A program made the translations under genes and the position numbers. From positions 16,319,501 to 16,383,500 of the forward strand of contig JAUIMM010000040.1 of NCBI GenBank assembly GCA_031769625.1: DNA of 64,000 nt, in the 5' to 3' direction. Shown here piece after piece: positions 1 through 13,475 of the stretch. This DNA is from Taudactylus pleione (Eukaryota > Chordata > Amphibia > Anura > Myobatrachidae). A model generated the notes under the pieces. That model ran no database searches and was not told the DNA's origin. It saw only the letters and a list, made by a program, of their open reading frames with translations. Position 1 is the stretch's first letter. Every line of letters starts with the position of its first letter.

Positions 1-347
1 GAACAGTGTTTAATGGGCGTGCATAATTAGCAAAATAGCATCATTACACACGTGACTGGGTTGTTTTTTAGCCTGAACTGCTCGCAATGTTGTGGTGGGA
101 AAAGGCTACCACAAGCGCTGCGAGCAGCTCCGATGCCTCTCAATGTTCCCGATTAATCCTACAACTGCCGGAGATGACGTGTGAGTGGCAAAGGGGCGTC
201 TTTATACAGGTGCGAGCGCTGAGTGCCGCCGCTCGCTATTACTTAGTGGGCGGCTTTACGCGACGCAGTGCGAGCACATGATTTAAATAGCCAGCCCCTT
301 TTAGCCAGCAAGCGGACGCAAATAGTGTCTGGGTCTGAATCAGGCCC
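1..347. mobile_element. 3' end of a Harbinger-type MITE (5' end not seen)
   Basis: The stretch ends at 331-347 with GGGTCTGAATCAGGCCC, which is the reverse complement of the terminus that opens the MITEs at 620 and 22198. No matching left terminus is visible upstream, so the copy is truncated or begins before the window. The body (about 90-270) is richer in G+C than the flanks. No gene was recognised. Confidence 0.4.
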
Positions 348-619
348 ACTGTTACACCAGTCTCTCACCACATCAATACCTAGTTGTAGAGTCCCATGAA
401 CAATCCGTTGAATTTGTAAGGACACACCTCCTAGAAGCACACTCATGGTGGCCACTCCTGGTAAGTAGTGGGGGTCCAGTCGGTGTTTCACGTGTGCAGC
501 TGATAACCAAGGGAGTTTTCAATGCACAATCCCAAGTAAAGTGAGCTGTTCTGAGTCACATCCGCTTGTATATATACTGTATGTGCTGATGGTGTTTCCA
601 GCTCCCGGCTTGAGACTCA

Positions 620-1109
620 GGGCCTGATTCAGAGCCGGACGCTCTTTCAGAGCACTCGCTCTGAATCAGTGCCCTCCCTCTCTTTTTTTAGAGTGGCCTC
701 CTGGCCGCTTGCATAGCTGTGGGTGGCCAAAAAGATGGTGGTGATGGTCAAGACCATCGCGACCATGGGGCTTGCGAAGAGACCCTTGTGGTAGGGTCTC
801 GTCTGCCGCAAGCCCTGGAGTGCTTTTGGCTCTATCAGAGCCAAAAGCACTCCCACTGACATAATTTGTGATGTCAGTGGGGCCGGCCCCAGATGGTAGG
901 CATTACCATGGGAATGCCTCCGTCTGGGCAGCAACGCCCCATGCACGCCCACCATAGGGGGCGTGCTGTCATTCAACATCGACAGCACGCTCTCTTTGTA
1001 GTGAGACCCATAGCGACGGCTTGCCCGTTGCTATGCAGGTCTCGCGCATGTGCATGACAGAGCCGGCTCCCTCGTGCTCAGCGCTCGCGAGCGGGTCTGA
1101 ATCAGGCCC
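620..1109. mobile_element. Harbinger-type MITE, group 1 (copy A)
   Basis: The element opens with GGGCCTGATTCAGA and closes with the exact reverse complement TCTGAATCAGGCCC. The flanks TCA and TTA could be a diverged 3-bp target duplication. The interior has no coding capacity. It shares blocks such as GACCCTTGTGGTAGGGTCTC, a direct/inverted GGGTCTC pair and CGACCATGGGGCTTGCG with copies at 13476, 22198, 24248 and 30475, which defines one non-autonomous family. Confidence 0.75.
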
Positions 1110-2305
1110 TTAGTCTATTAGGCTTCCACAGTACAAGATCCCAGTTTCAGTAGCGTGGCAGCAAAGCTACTGTAATATATAATCACTGGCAGGTAAATCT
1201 CTGACCAGTTTTGCTCCAATATATATATATATATATATATCTATTTATCAAAGAGGAGCCTGTCACGGACAATCCGGACATCTGTGTATGTAGTGACCAC
1301 CCTACCATCATAAATAAGTTAGCATAACCACTCATCCCACTATCTCCCAGAAGGCCAGAAACGTCTGAAACGCATTGGGGCTTACACAACAGATCCACAT
1401 TAGTACAATTAACACAAAGAAACCCGTTCTAGCCATAATTCTTAATCAGCCTGCCAAAGCGATCATGTGACGCTGCATACCCGGAAGTTCGGAGAATACC
1501 AGAAGAGGCATCTGAAGACAGAAGACACTTGGTCAAACTGAGAGGGCAACGGAGATTCTGGTTACAAGGAGAGGTAGGAAGGTAAGTCTCTGTATGGGTC
1601 GGGGTGCCCGGTGAAAAGTTCTCTGGAGCTTCACACGAGGATACCACCCCGCAGACCACGTTTGGTTCACCTGCGGAGTCGAGGCCTCAGAGGCTCCAGG
1701 CATACTACTGGGATCCGAACTGTGAGAAAACCAGACCCTGCTCCAAGCACTGATCACCACACCCCTGCCAGACTCCCATCATGAGACCCAGTGGAAGGAG
1801 ACAGCTGCAACGGGTATGTGCACAGATTTTTCTCCATAGTCAGAGCAGTGGGACGCTGCACTCTGTCATGTACTGTAAACAGTGGCATTGAACTTTTGTT
1901 ATCTATATCATTACTGGACTATTATTATTATGGACCGCATTTGTCACCACGAATTTGGACTACACATGCCATTTTAGCATGACAAGAGGTTCTTGAACTA
2001 TCGTTTTTTCAATTTCTAATTGCTTGATATTGTTTTAAACCCATTTGAAGTAAAATTATATTGAATTTATATTTTGACCAAGTATCCACTTATCCTACTT
2101 GTTTTCAGGACATACATTATATTTTACATTCTGTACCTATGTGCCCTACATTGGTAATCATCATAAGAGACACTAGACCAAGTGGGCATAGAAAAGGCTG
2201 AGCGCTACACCTTGTTTATTATTATACGTACTACTGTTAGGTTTGGGGATACGTATTGGTTGGCCATTAATTAGAGCTCAGTGCACAGGAAACCACCCGT
2301 TGATT
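1110..2305. other. No gene; unclassified dispersed-repeat-like DNA
   Basis: No protein domain was recognised. The stretch holds a short (TA)n run near 1219-1241. The phrase CTGAAACGCATTGGGG near 1366 and GAGCGCTACACCTTG near 2200 look like pieces of a dispersed frog-type repeat, but I could not assign a class. Confidence 0.3.
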
Positions 2306-3659
2306 CTGGGTAGTAGTGATGTGCGCGAACCCCTGTATTTTGGTTTTAGTTCTAATTTATCATCAGGTTTTGGTTTTGCCAAAAACACCCTCATGTGTTT
2401 TGGTTATGGATCTGGATTTTTTTTTTAAATTGTTAAAAACATTAAATTCATGTCATTTGGGCTTGTTTTTGTTCCTACAGTATTATTAGTCTTAACATTA
2501 ATTTTCAGTCATTTTTCAGTCAATTTGACCACCTCACATATTGTTTTCACCCATATTGGCCAAAGGCTGGCTGGCTAAACTAAGTAATAGAGCAACAGCA
2601 CAAACACATGGCGGTCAAAAAGAATATAGCACACATATGAACATTGCAGTACAGCAGTGGCAGATAGGATGGCAGTTTAACAAACTATATTACCCCATAG
2701 TAAATATGTATTCATTAATCAACAACTAGATCAGAGGCCCAAAGGCAGTACAAGGAATTGGAGGTGTAGAGAAGCTTACCATACTACCCCCCTTTCCTCC
2801 TTAATAATTTGATAACACTGCCCTGTAGTACATTAATGAGATGCATCAGAGAGTTTGAGTAAGAGGGGAACTAGCTGAGAGCCCAAGGGCAGTATAGGGA
2901 AATGGAGGTGCAGTATGTATGTAGTGGAAGGCAGGTAAAAAAGAATGATCAATTAATTGTTTAAAAAAGTAAAATTGAGATGTGGTCTTGCAAAAACTGT
3001 TTTGTAGCAACTGAGAAGAGAAAATGCCATAAAATACAATGTTAAAGGCCAAGGATTCCTGACAAGGACTGCAAGAAAAGCTGGCCATAATAACCCCCTC
3101 CCTTACTGGGTAACACAACCCTGTAGTACATTTATGAGGTGCACCACAGAGTCTAAGTATAAGGGGAACTAGCTTAGAGGCACAAGGGCAGTACAGAGAA
3201 ATGGCCGTAGAGTATGTATGTAGTGGAAGTCAAGTAAAAAAAAATGATTGAGACATGGCCTTGTATCTTTTTGTTATTATTACCAAATAATACTAAATAT
3301 GCTCCATTATTCTGTTCTTTTTTTATATATATTTTGTGAGGCACCACATTATTTCTGGTTAAAAATATGTTGCAAGTTAGTAATGTTTTAGAGCAATAAC
3401 CAATAAAAATTTTGTCTATGCAAAAAAGACTGTCACTAATGTCTCCAACCAACCCATTATGAAAAGAAAAGCGTCCACAATGGAATTGTTTCCATTGTCT
3501 CACACCCTTGTATTGTATATTAAAAAGAACATGCACAGTTTAATAAACCAAACACTTCAGCGAAAGGGACTGCTACTTTTGTTGATTAAGTGTTTGGTTT
3601 GTATGGGCTCCCACAAAACAAGCTACAAATTGGCTTAAGGTGGCTAAAAGCATTATTAA

Positions 3660-5575
3660 TCATCTATACACTAGGAAGTTGTCATTATCATCCTCATCCT
3701 CCCCATAAGTGTTAACATTATCATTTAACAATATTAGCTCATCCCCGCTGGAATTCACTGTTACAGAAGTCTCTGTACTTTGTTGTAATTGGCGGCAAAT
3801 GACTTCCTCGTAGAATTTGTAGTTCATTTTTATGAACATTAGTTTTTTCACATTTTGAGGAAATAGCCTCCAATGCCAATTGCTCACAAGGTTCCCGTCT
3901 GTGCTAAAAACTTTCAGCACTGGAGGGTGGGCAACTTAAGTACACAAAAGTTAGCTTGTACAAGGGGCTCCAAATTGCCTTTTGTCCTCCCAGTAATCAA
4001 AAGGACTGTGTGATATGCTAATTTGTACATTGTCATTAAAATAATCTCCACCATCCTATTAATGCTCAGTGTATCATATTGAATCATGGTAGGGGTGTCA
4101 ATAATTGTGGGCGATATTTTAAAGCCTGACAAGATGTCAAAATGATGCACTGAGCTGACTCATCATCCACACCCCAATGGGTCTTTTGGAAAAGGTAAAA
4201 ATTTTCCTGGCAGCAGCATTTGTAGGAGATACTGAAGCAGGAGATGTCATTGTGTAATGTGCCATTTGTGCTGACATCTTGCTGGCAAGGAGCTCTTTGT
4301 ATCTCAAGATCTATGTCAGTTGGAAAGAAAAATATTATATATGACTTAAACCTAGTATCAAGCTTGGTTGCCAAAATGTAGTGATCCAATTGCAAGATAT
4401 TACAACTCTTTGGTCTTGGCAAAGTGAATAAAGTTGATCCACAAGTCCAACATAATTAGTGGAATCACTTTGTTTCATCTCCTCCTTCAGTTTCTCAAAC
4501 TGATTTTCCAGTAGTTTTATTAAATCAATCACCTGACTCAAGCTGGCAGTGTCTAAACTTCATTAGTTACTACTTTAAATGGTTTCAGTAGCTTGCATAA
4601 AACAGAGAGTATTTTCCAGTATGCTGGACTGAGGTACATTCCCCCTCCTATCACTATGTCATGGTTTGTTACGTACGTTTGAATGGCTTGATGCTGTTCC
4701 TCCATTCGCTGAAGCATTTAAAGGGTGGAATTCCACCTGGTCACTACCTCTTGCGTCAGTTGATGGAATGACAAATTGAACTGTTCTTGCAGCCGCTGCA
4801 ATCTTCTACATGCGGTTGCTGAATGATGAAAATGTCCAAAAAAATTTCTGCCACAGACAGCATCTCCTGCTCGCCCTTTTCATATTTTAAAACATTTTGA
4901 ACCACTAAGTTTATTGTGTGAGCAAAACATGGGAGGAGCTCAAATTAACCCAGCTGTAATGCTCTCACAATGTTACACGCATTATTAGAAAGTACAAATC
5001 CTCAGGAGAGTCCTAACAGGGTAAGCTAGTTTGCTATGACATCTGAGTTTTGACACTGGTATGCCTCTTAGTGAAGCCAATGTTACAGAGAGTAGCCTGC
5101 CTGGGAATGAGCTGGCATTATGTTGTTGATGCTGACGCTGAAGGCGATACACCCAGCAGTGGGCTGTCACAGTCATGTAATCTTTTGTTTGACCAGTACC
5201 GCTTGTCCACATATCTGTGGTTTAGTGGAAAGTGGGTACAATGGCATTTTCTAGGCCAAGAACTATTTTTTCTTACCTGTCCCAGTACATGTGAGGAATT
5301 GCTGTTCTTGTCAAATAAAATCAAGATGAAATTTGGTAGTGGGGAGACAGCACTTCAATTAACAGTCTAAAACCACAGGTATTGATGGCGAATATTGCAT
5401 GCAGATTTAATACTAGCATAGCCGACATGGCTTTAGTGATATGCTGTGCAACTGGATGGCTGCATTCATACTTGCTTCCTCTTGAAAAGGATTGTTTCAC
5501 AGTCAATTGTTGTTTAAAACTAGACTTCTTGATCCCCTTCTGGAATAGATTCACCCCCAGCAGCAGCCCTAGCAT
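3660..5575 (-). pseudogene. hAT-family transposase pseudogene
   Basis: Read on the minus strand, fragments line up in the order expected for a hAT transposase. First comes an N-terminal stretch containing QQLTVKQSFSRG and AQHITKAM (5575-5323). Then come DMWTSGTGQTKDYMTVTAH-like residues (about 5215-5150), LPCFAHTINLVVQNVLKYEK (about 4940-4880), and ATKLDTRFKS near 4365. The last piece is the C-terminal dimerisation segment LKVFSTDGNLVSN followed by LFPQNVKKLMFIK (3920-3820). Several frameshifts and stops separate these, so no functional protein can be made. The family (cut-and-paste hAT, RNase H fold with a C-terminal hAT dimerisation region) is secure; the subfamily is not. Confidence 0.8.
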
Positions 5576-6078
5576 GCCAGGATTATATAGGAGGAGTCAG
5601 TTAGGTTTCCTAAATTGGATGCAGGAGGACTACCTCCAAACATTAATGATGAGATTGATGATGAAGGTGTTGGCGGTGGAGACTGCATGTGCTAGGATCT
5701 AGCTGTGTCACAAGCCGCCGCACTGCAAATGCAGGGTGAGATGAACACCAGGCGAGCGTTCGTTGAAACTCCTCCTACCTCCTGTCTATCATGCCGGGAT
5801 GGATCTGGATTGGCTCCTGCATCTATTTCCCGCTGGTGCAAACACTGCTCCGATGCTGGTGATAGCGTTTCACTTGTTTCCGGTTGTGGTCAATCTCCTG
5901 TTGTTTCCAGTCGAGTTCCAGTGATCTTGCCAGCTCTATTTCTTGCCTGCCATTTGTACCATCGAGGCGGCCTGGTCCGCATAATATCTGCCACCTGTCA
6001 TCTAGGCGACATGGTGTGCATTCCATCTCTCTGCTGTTTGTGTCATCCAGGCGGCACAGACCGCATCCCAGCGGCAAT

Positions 6079-6276
6079 CCTGTGTACTGCCGCTAGTGTC
6101 ATCCCAGCAGCACTTAGCGCACCTCAGCATTCTGAGTATGTAAACCTGTGTACTGCCGCTAGTATCATCCCGGCGACACTTAGCGCACCTCAGTGTCCTG
6201 AGTAGGCAATCCTGTGTACTGCCGCTAGTGTCATCTTGGCGGCACTTAGTGCATCAAAGGCTGCTACTCGGCCCAA
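6079..6276. repeat. Three tandem copies of a 66-bp unit
   Basis: CCTGTGTACTGCCGCTAG begins at 6079, 6145 and 6211, exactly 66 bp apart, each followed by a TCATCC-GGC-CACTTAG block. The third copy degrades after about 45 bp. The array lies inside the 5.3-kb hAT element. Confidence 0.8.
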
Positions 6277-6485
6277 AGGCAGCAACTAGCTAAGTTAACC
6301 AGCCCTCAAAGCTGCTACACAGCCCAAAGGCTGCTACATAGCCTAACGGCTGCTACATGGCCCAAAGGCTGCATCTATCCAAAGTTGATCAGCCCTCAAG
6401 GCTGCTACACAGCCCAAAGGCTGGATTGTGTTTTTTGGCCCACAGGCCACAACTTGTCAAGAACTCCAGTCCTCAAGGCTGTCGT
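6250..6485. repeat. Degenerate AAGGCTGCTAC-AGCCC repeat
   Basis: Short units built on AAAGGCTGCTAC and ACAGCCC recur with irregular spacing. They directly follow the 66-bp array, so this part of the hAT element expanded by local duplication. No coding potential was recognised. Confidence 0.6.
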
Positions 6486-7601
6486 GGGACTAATTGATCG
6501 TACTAAACCTCTGTTTCTAACGGATTCTTAACAAGCTGAGAGCTGGGAGCTAGCTGGACTGCTTATTATTATTTTACTGTAATCGCTGCAGATTATGAAA
6601 TAGGTAGGATGGCTAATGTTCCTACCTTTATTTTGGTTTCACAAACATTAGATATGGCTTCACAAATGTCAGGATTTGAGTAAAAAATAAGTCCTCACAA
6701 AAGAGGTGGCTTTTTTGGTCTTTTGCCCAGGCATAACAATGGCCTTTTATCATGGGCAAGAACTGCTGCCAATGGTGGCTGACTTACTTTGATACTTCAG
6801 CATCCTCATCATACTCATCAGCATTAGATACACAAATATATCCCTCAACTGTTGCAATTCCACAGTAGCACCCTCAATTTCTATGTCACCATCTTTATTT
6901 TTGCTGCTCATCCCCACATTTGTGTCAGAAATTTTAAACTTGCACATAGCACTCATGGACACACTTAGACTCTTCAGGGATTTGTGAAACTTGTAAACAC
7001 AGTTTGTTCTTCAGCCTTAGTTTTGTTTTTGTGAACTGATTTGCCTGTTTTAAAGGTTAGACTTCGAGTGAGAAAAGTGCCCCAGTAGGCTTTTTATGTA
7101 ACACAGTGCTGCAGTCCACTCCTATGGTCTTTTTTGTGCCTCCCAGTGCTGCAGCAGCACACAGTGCCTCTATAGTGCCCCTTTAACATAGTGCTCCTAA
7201 ACTTTTTTATTTTTAGACAAAAATTGTCCCAGTAGGCTTTATTTAGTAACACAGTGCTGCAGTCCACTCCTATGGTGTACTGTTCACAGAGTGCCTCAAC
7301 CAGCAGCACAATACACAGTGTCCCTGCCTTAATAGTTCTCCTAGTTGTTTATTTTTACAAAGTGACCCTATACACACACCCTCCAGTCTCCAGTGTGAAA
7401 TGGCGATCAATCACGAGGGAGGGACTTTAATATGCAGTCCAAAAAACACTAAATCCGACAATGGGAAAATTACATTTTGCCTCAGTTTGATATCCGAACA
7501 TGGCGGAAAGACCCCAACCCTGGCTCGGGTCAACTCGTAACCCCTAAGTTCTGGTGTGTTCAGTTTCCGTGGAAACCGAACTGCACATCTAAATTGGGTA
7601 G

Positions 7602-8692
7602 TGTAAGTGATGGACAGGAGGAACATTTTCACCAAAACATTCTGACAATGGAGCATCATTACCAAGGACGCTGGGACCCTGCAATGATGGGGGACTACTG
7701 CTAGTTCTTTTTTCGAGAGACCAATGAGAAACTGTACAAATGGAAAGCTTCAACATCCAAGTTCCATAAAGTTAAGTAACTTTATATTTTATCTTTTATT
7801 AGCAGTTACACTATGGCTAATTTGGATTGTTAGTTTCTGCAGTTTTTAAGCATTTCTGTAGTTTTATTAGTATTTTATAAATTAATACAATTAGAATATT
7901 TCAATTCTATAGAGATTATATGAATTTTAACTGATCTGATTTTTCCACTGAATGCAGCAACCCTAAATTAGGCGAAAATTCATATTCACGTGCCAGATGC
8001 ATGTCGAGTAGTGTTATCGTTCAGTGTATGGTATTGAATGATGATAGGCCTGAAAATAGCTGAAAAACAGTCTGGAATGTTAAGTTTGCTTTTCAAACCT
8101 GTGTGATCCACCCAATCATTGCTCAGCCAACTTCAGGATGTGGATGAAAATATTGAGCAGTCAGCTCTTCCTCTGTCATTTGGTCTGTGTAGTGTCTGGC
8201 CAGCTTTACTGTTTAAAATATATATAATGTCTTCTTTTCCTGCAGTCAGTTGCCACAGTGTGCAAATGAAATTTTCATGGAATTCAGCATTTTAATAGTG
8301 CATAAAATTAAGATGACCAATGCCCTATGCCCTGAGCACATTATAAATAATTTCATAATTATCTTTTCACAGAGGATAATTTAGAGGTAATTCTCTTATA
8401 CAAACTAATGCCACTCACAGGGCACTTTGCATCCTACATGACAGTTCAGCAATGAGACTAATTACAGTCTGTTGAAAGGTTGATCAATATTCAAAAGAAA
8501 GTAGTTACCAAATAACAAAATATTATGACATAAAATAACTAAATATATGGGTAAATAAAGAAAGAAATAACTTATTAAATACATTTCCTAAGTATGTGCA
8601 ATTTTCCTTTGTTCCTGGACTTCAAAACCTTAGAGCTATCAAAAACTGAACTTAACATTGGCACAGGTAGAAAACATGTAATATTTCCCATG
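7602..8692. other. No gene seen; A+T-rich unique-looking DNA
   Basis: No open frame with recognisable domains, repeat terminus or RNA gene was seen between the hAT element and the hAT MITE at 8701. Confidence 0.4.
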
Positions 8693-8700
8693 CTTCTGAC

Positions 8701-8877
8701 CAGTGGCAGCTCCAGAGGTGGGACTGAAACACAGTCCAAAATTCAAATAGAGGAGTCACACCAACTGCCAGTGAGTCCCAACCAGCGATGTTTGGCAGCA
8801 ATTGGGGTGGCAGTTGGTGTGGCTTCCCTATTTGAATTTTGGACTGAGCTACAGCCCCACCTCTGGAGCTGCCACTG
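8701..8877. mobile_element. hAT MITE, CAGTGG-family copy 1
   Basis: A 177-bp foldback element starts CAGTGGCAGCTCCAGAGGTG and ends CTCTGGAGCTGCCACTG. It is flanked by a perfect 8-bp duplication CTTCTGAC (8693-8700 and 8878-8885). The arms continue inward through TCCAAAATTCAAATAG and CTATTTGAATTTTGGA, so most of the element can fold into one hairpin. Related copies are at 15878 and 26354. Confidence 0.9.
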
Positions 8878-8885
8878 CTTCTGAC

Positions 8886-11617
8886 TGATGGCATGGAATA
8901 CTTCCAACCAATCAGAACAGTGGGAACAAACTGGAAAACCTTATTAGCCTTTATACGGTTTACAGGATGTTCATTTGAGATTGTTTAGAATGTTTGGAAG
9001 CACAGAGCAGTTTATATAAGCAATTGTTTTTTTGAGGTCCATTTTGTTTGTACTCTCTAGTGTGCCTATTTATCAATATTTGGCAATAGGTATGATTTTG
9101 TATCACTGCATATCACTGTTATATAAGATTACCTGTCACCATTATTTGTCAATAAAATGTCCCATGGAAAGCTGACCGATATTCACCTGTTTTGATGATA
9201 CTAGCCAGGAGCCATAAGACTTAATTCACCACTTTGCCTAGCCAGTGTAAGGCTACACAGACAAAAAAAATATAGATACAAATTATAATAATAATAAAGA
9301 ATTCTGAATTAATACAATTCTTTATTTAAATAAAAATTAATATATTTCATTTTCAATGTTTTGCACAGGGGAGATTTCACCAGTGAAACAAAAAAAGTCT
9401 TAACTCTGGTGGAGGTTATCACCTACAAAAACAATATCTCCAGTAAAATCACTCAATTTACACCTAGGATAGTGCTTTTCACCGCTTGACAAATAGAACC
9501 TCTAATCCGACAGGCCACAGAACAACCTTATACAAGAATCCTCGTTGTATAAGAAATCATACTTGCCTACTCTTCTGTAATGCTAATAATTCACAATGCA
9601 TGTGTATGCTGTTTTATATGAGGATATTTTTTCCATTTGTACTTAGTTTTTATGCACTATTTAATAAGGTGTTGAATAAGGTTTTATTCAATTATAATAT
9701 ATCTTAAACCTGTACATTTGTGGGATCTTATTTTTTTTTATTTATTGGTACAATGGACCAACTCTGGTGAAAAGGTTTCCACTCCAACTGTCCCAGTCTT
9801 ACTAATTACACCAGCCATAACAACCCCAGGGGTCAGGAAGAGCCACAGCAGTTTTTAGTGCGGGTTGGTAGGGCCTGAGAGAAAAATAAACTATTTTTGG
9901 CACTTTTCTCTCCAAGTAGGCATGCACAGGCTCACTGCAAGGGGCATGTGCTCTACCAACCCAGAAATAGGTTAGCCTACCCTACACCCCATGACATACA
10001 TTACCCGCCATACCCTCTGGAACATACACAACCTCTCCTCCACCCCCATCCCCTGGGACTTATATTACCATTCCTTCCCCCCCCCCCAAGGACATACACA
10101 TTCATTCCTCCATACCCAGGACATACAGTACCTGCCCCTCCAACCGGTCCTCCAAGACCATCCACTACAACTCCTATGTCTTCCCATGGGACATACACTA
10201 ATCCCCTGGCCAGAGCAGAAGTCACTGCTGGCTCCTTCTTGTTATTACCAGCTCCAAGGAAAAGAAAAAGCCTGCAAGCGCAGAGATCAGCTGCAACAGA
10301 GAGCCTGATGATCAGTCCCACCTAACACATGCTCCCCTGCACTCTGCAGGATGGTGAGGGGGAAGGTTAAGTGCCACTGGTAAGTGGGTAATAACACTGG
10401 GGAGAGTCCATTAACAATGGCAGGGTGGGTGTTTCCACACAAAGTTGTGCTGACCCTTGGGGGATGGGTGGTGCCCAATGTTTATGTGTGATACATAGCA
10501 CTGTGGAAGTAGGGGTGTTATGCCACTAAGGATATATTACCACTAGAGGGGTGGAGGGTAATGCTACTGTGGATCTGTTGCCACTAGTGGGTGGGCAGAA
10601 ATGTTACAATGGAAGCCTATGGACATGGAAAAAAGTATTTAAGAACATTACTTAAATGTTTTTAACATAAGTAAATAAAATTGACAGTTTTTGAGACTTT
10701 TTGTAAAAAAAATTATCAATTAATTGGTTAAATAACTCTTCTGGTTTTACTGCACTTTTTCATTACTTTCATAAATGTCCCCTGGTACTCCTATAAATAT
10801 ACATATTGTAAATGTCATCTGAGTATCTTGCCAAGCCTTCAAATAATCTTTAAACTATATTTTGCAGTTGTTTTTATGTATCTCCATTGTTTTAATTATT
10901 TCACTTAATATAATTACCTATAATTCTGATTAGTTTTTTGTAAATTACAATTAACACTCTACTGATTACACCAATCAAATAACAATTAACAAAGTGCAGA
11001 CACAAATCTGTGAAGTAAATGCTGTTCATGTTATTTTTATTATATGTAAAAAAAACATTAAATATTATGTAGTTTTGCCAATAGGGTGGTATGAAACTCC
11101 AGAAATAATATCTGGCACAATTCAGACAAATTTTGTCTAAAAAGTGATAAATTGATTCATATTTCCAACTGTTATGCCTAACGGGAAAGAGCCGGGTCAA
11201 CATATCCCAGCTTTAAAATGACGCAAATTGACCAGTCAGGCCTCGCCTACAAATTGTCTCCTCACACAGCTAATAACATCGTATTGGCCATGCCCACATC
11301 CACTTCACAAGAAAGGAAAGTGAAGGGCAGAAGGGTGGGTGTCTTACTTTCCTTGGAGTCTCACACACATTGCTGGAGAGTAATCAAGTATGCCTACAAT
11401 CTTTACATGTATGTTTTAAAAACTACCAACTTTAGCTAAAATCTTTGTTACATATTTTTATTAGAAACTAATAGATAAATGTAAGTTCTTTAAGTTCCCT
11501 GTATTTTTAAAGTGGCAATCATTTGAAAGGCTAAACCAGCTTGGTTTAGCCTTTAAAATAATTGCTGCTTTAAAAATATAGGGAGACATACAGTATTTGC
11601 GGCTGAAGATCGCAAGC
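8886..11617. other. No gene; includes a pyrimidine-rich imperfect repeat
   Basis: The stretch 9980-10230 is C/T-rich with the phrase GGACATACA recurring at irregular spacing. This explains overlapping open frames of 105-142 codons there, which have proline-rich composition and no recognisable domain. The rest is A+T-rich with nothing identified. Confidence 0.4.
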
Positions 11618-11623
11618 TCTTAA

Positions 11624-11947
11624 GCCGCGTATACATTATGTGATTTTAATGAGCGATTAAACGATTACGACGTCGTAATCACTCAATCGCTCATTAATTG
11701 TGCACTACAATGTTGGAAACGACCAGCGATGCGCGCTCCCGCTGGTTGTTTCCGGCATCAATCATCGCCTGAACATGCCGGTCAATCTGCCGATAACGAC
11801 AGATTGGCCATGTTCAAGGATGAGGGAGGGTGCCTACACTGAACGACATATCGCACAGTGCAGGCACTACAGGGGATCAGGAATGACTGTAGGATTACGA
11901 TGTCGTAATCGTACGGTCTTTCCATAGACGGCAAGTGGATACGCAGC
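11624..11947. mobile_element. TTAA-type MITE with internal palindromes
   Basis: The ends GCCGCGTATACA and GGATACGCAGC are inverted repeats, with TTAA on the left and TTTA on the right, which fits a TTAA target duplication. The 18-bp GATTACGACGTCGTAATC at 11663-11680 is a perfect palindrome, and a one-base variant recurs near 11892. TTAA targets are typical of piggyBac and Kolobok; the superfamily is not settled. Confidence 0.55.
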
Positions 11948-11951
11948 TTTA

Positions 11952-13475
11952 CATTTAGCCCCAGATGTCCTTCCTTAATAATTCCCGATTGTTGAGAGTC
12001 TCCCGGGTGTACTGGAGGTTGTAAGCAAATATGGTATGAACCCGGACCCTACTGTACATAAAATACTGTATAATAACTTTAGTAGTGAATTCCTGTGAAA
12101 CATATTCACTAAAATTCTAACACATGTGCAGATGCGAATTTACTCATTTTTGCATATCTATTTGTGTCTTTTCATGAAATGGGCATTCCGGGGTGAGATC
12201 TGTCCAGAAGCAATGTAATCGCACAGAATTGTTTTGTCTTGTGGAAGTGTCATGGGAGTGTTGTGGGTGTGTAGCTTGAGTTCTGTGCTACAAAGAAGAG
12301 AAGCCTGTTTCAGATGGATCTCTTGCAGCTAGCATGAGGCTGGTGCAAATGCCGATACTGATGGTGGAGGTTGCGGCTGTGGATGCAAAAACAGTGAGTG
12401 GAGCGGCTTCCAGCATAGCCATGTGGAATCTGGCATTAGCATAAGGTAGTAATGACACAACTATCAGCAATTACAGCCACTTTGTGTGCGACTCACAATC
12501 AGCCCCTTAGTGCTATCATATTGTATTAAAGTATTGCAAATTGCAATCAACATAAAACGTAATGTTTATCTTTTAAAGCAGATTCATAGAATTATCAATT
12601 ATTTCACTGGGGCTATGTAAATAAGTGCATGTGTCAATCAGACTACTGCTAATTTAAATCATCATACAATATGTATCTTGGTTTCTCGGGTATGTAGGTG
12701 TTAAGTTTTGTTCGGGATCGAGCTCTAATGAATTTACATTTCTAGTAGAAGGGCCTGCACCCTGTAATGCCAATCAAAATTTTTCTAATAAAAGTGATTT
12801 TTTAATGCCAATTTATCAAGATCCTCAGACAATGGCTCTGATAAGAGCTCATCCCAGCGATTGGTGAAAAGTAAAGGGATATAGTTTGATATCTCTTTAC
12901 AGCTCACATAGGACTCAACTATACATGCATGGTAATTATTGGCTGCCTTCTCCAACGATAAAGGTACAATAGCCTATAGACTACAAAGGTTAATTGCATC
13001 TAAAGATGGCATTAGCTAAAAAGTTAAGCTTTTCAGAGCTTGGCAAATTGAACTATATCACTGTTCCCATTGCGATCTAGGGAGACTGGAGAGATCTAAT
13101 GGTCGTTAATTAATGATTGGGATATCGGCATTATAGCTGTAATACTTTGTAATATTAGTAAAAGTACTAAAAATCATGGTTAAACAACCGTTTCCGCAAA
13201 CTTTTTTGGAACAAACAGAGTGATAGGCCCCTTGGTATCTTAGATAATGTACTTGGATCACTGGGGTGTAATAATTGGGGGCACCAATATTGTTAATTAA
13301 GCTAGATCCCATCAGCAGGTCCACCACACTCCCAATTATAGTAGAACCTGCCTTGCAATGGTTAGAATTTTCTATTTACTAAAATATAAATAGTGAAGCC
13401 AGGATTGCCACTAAAATATATGGTGAGGGTGCCGGTTATTGCTGTGATACCAGCCACCTAGAAAATAATGGCAGT
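11952..13475. other. No gene seen
   Basis: Mostly A+T-rich sequence with no recognisable protein, repeat terminus or RNA gene. Confidence 0.35.

Larger units (their letters stand above)
2314..7593 (-). mobile_element. Full-length but decayed hAT DNA transposon (about 5.3 kb)
   Basis: The left end TAGTGATGTGC and right end GCACATCTAAA are imperfect inverted repeats. They are flanked by CTGGGTAG (2306-2313) and TTGGGTAG (7594-7601), a 7-of-8 target duplication of the length typical of hAT. The subterminal T-rich stretch with repeated GGTTTTGG at 2340-2420 and the AACATGGCGGAAAG region near 7498 are non-coding ends. A broken transposase lies in the middle on the minus strand. The region 6079-6485 is tandem-repetitive, and a segment with CAGTGCTGCAGTCCACTCC occurs twice (near 7106 and 7253). 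Confidence 0.75.

Noticed and set aside
1340..1390. A second hammerhead motif around CTGAAACGCATTGGGG
   Set aside because: A possible stem (AGGC/GTCT) precedes GAAAC, but no CUGAUGA-like box is present, so the match is too weak.
9897..10325. A 142-codon proline-rich gene
   Set aside because: The DNA is a pyrimidine-rich imperfect repeat and is open in several frames on both strands, which explains the length.
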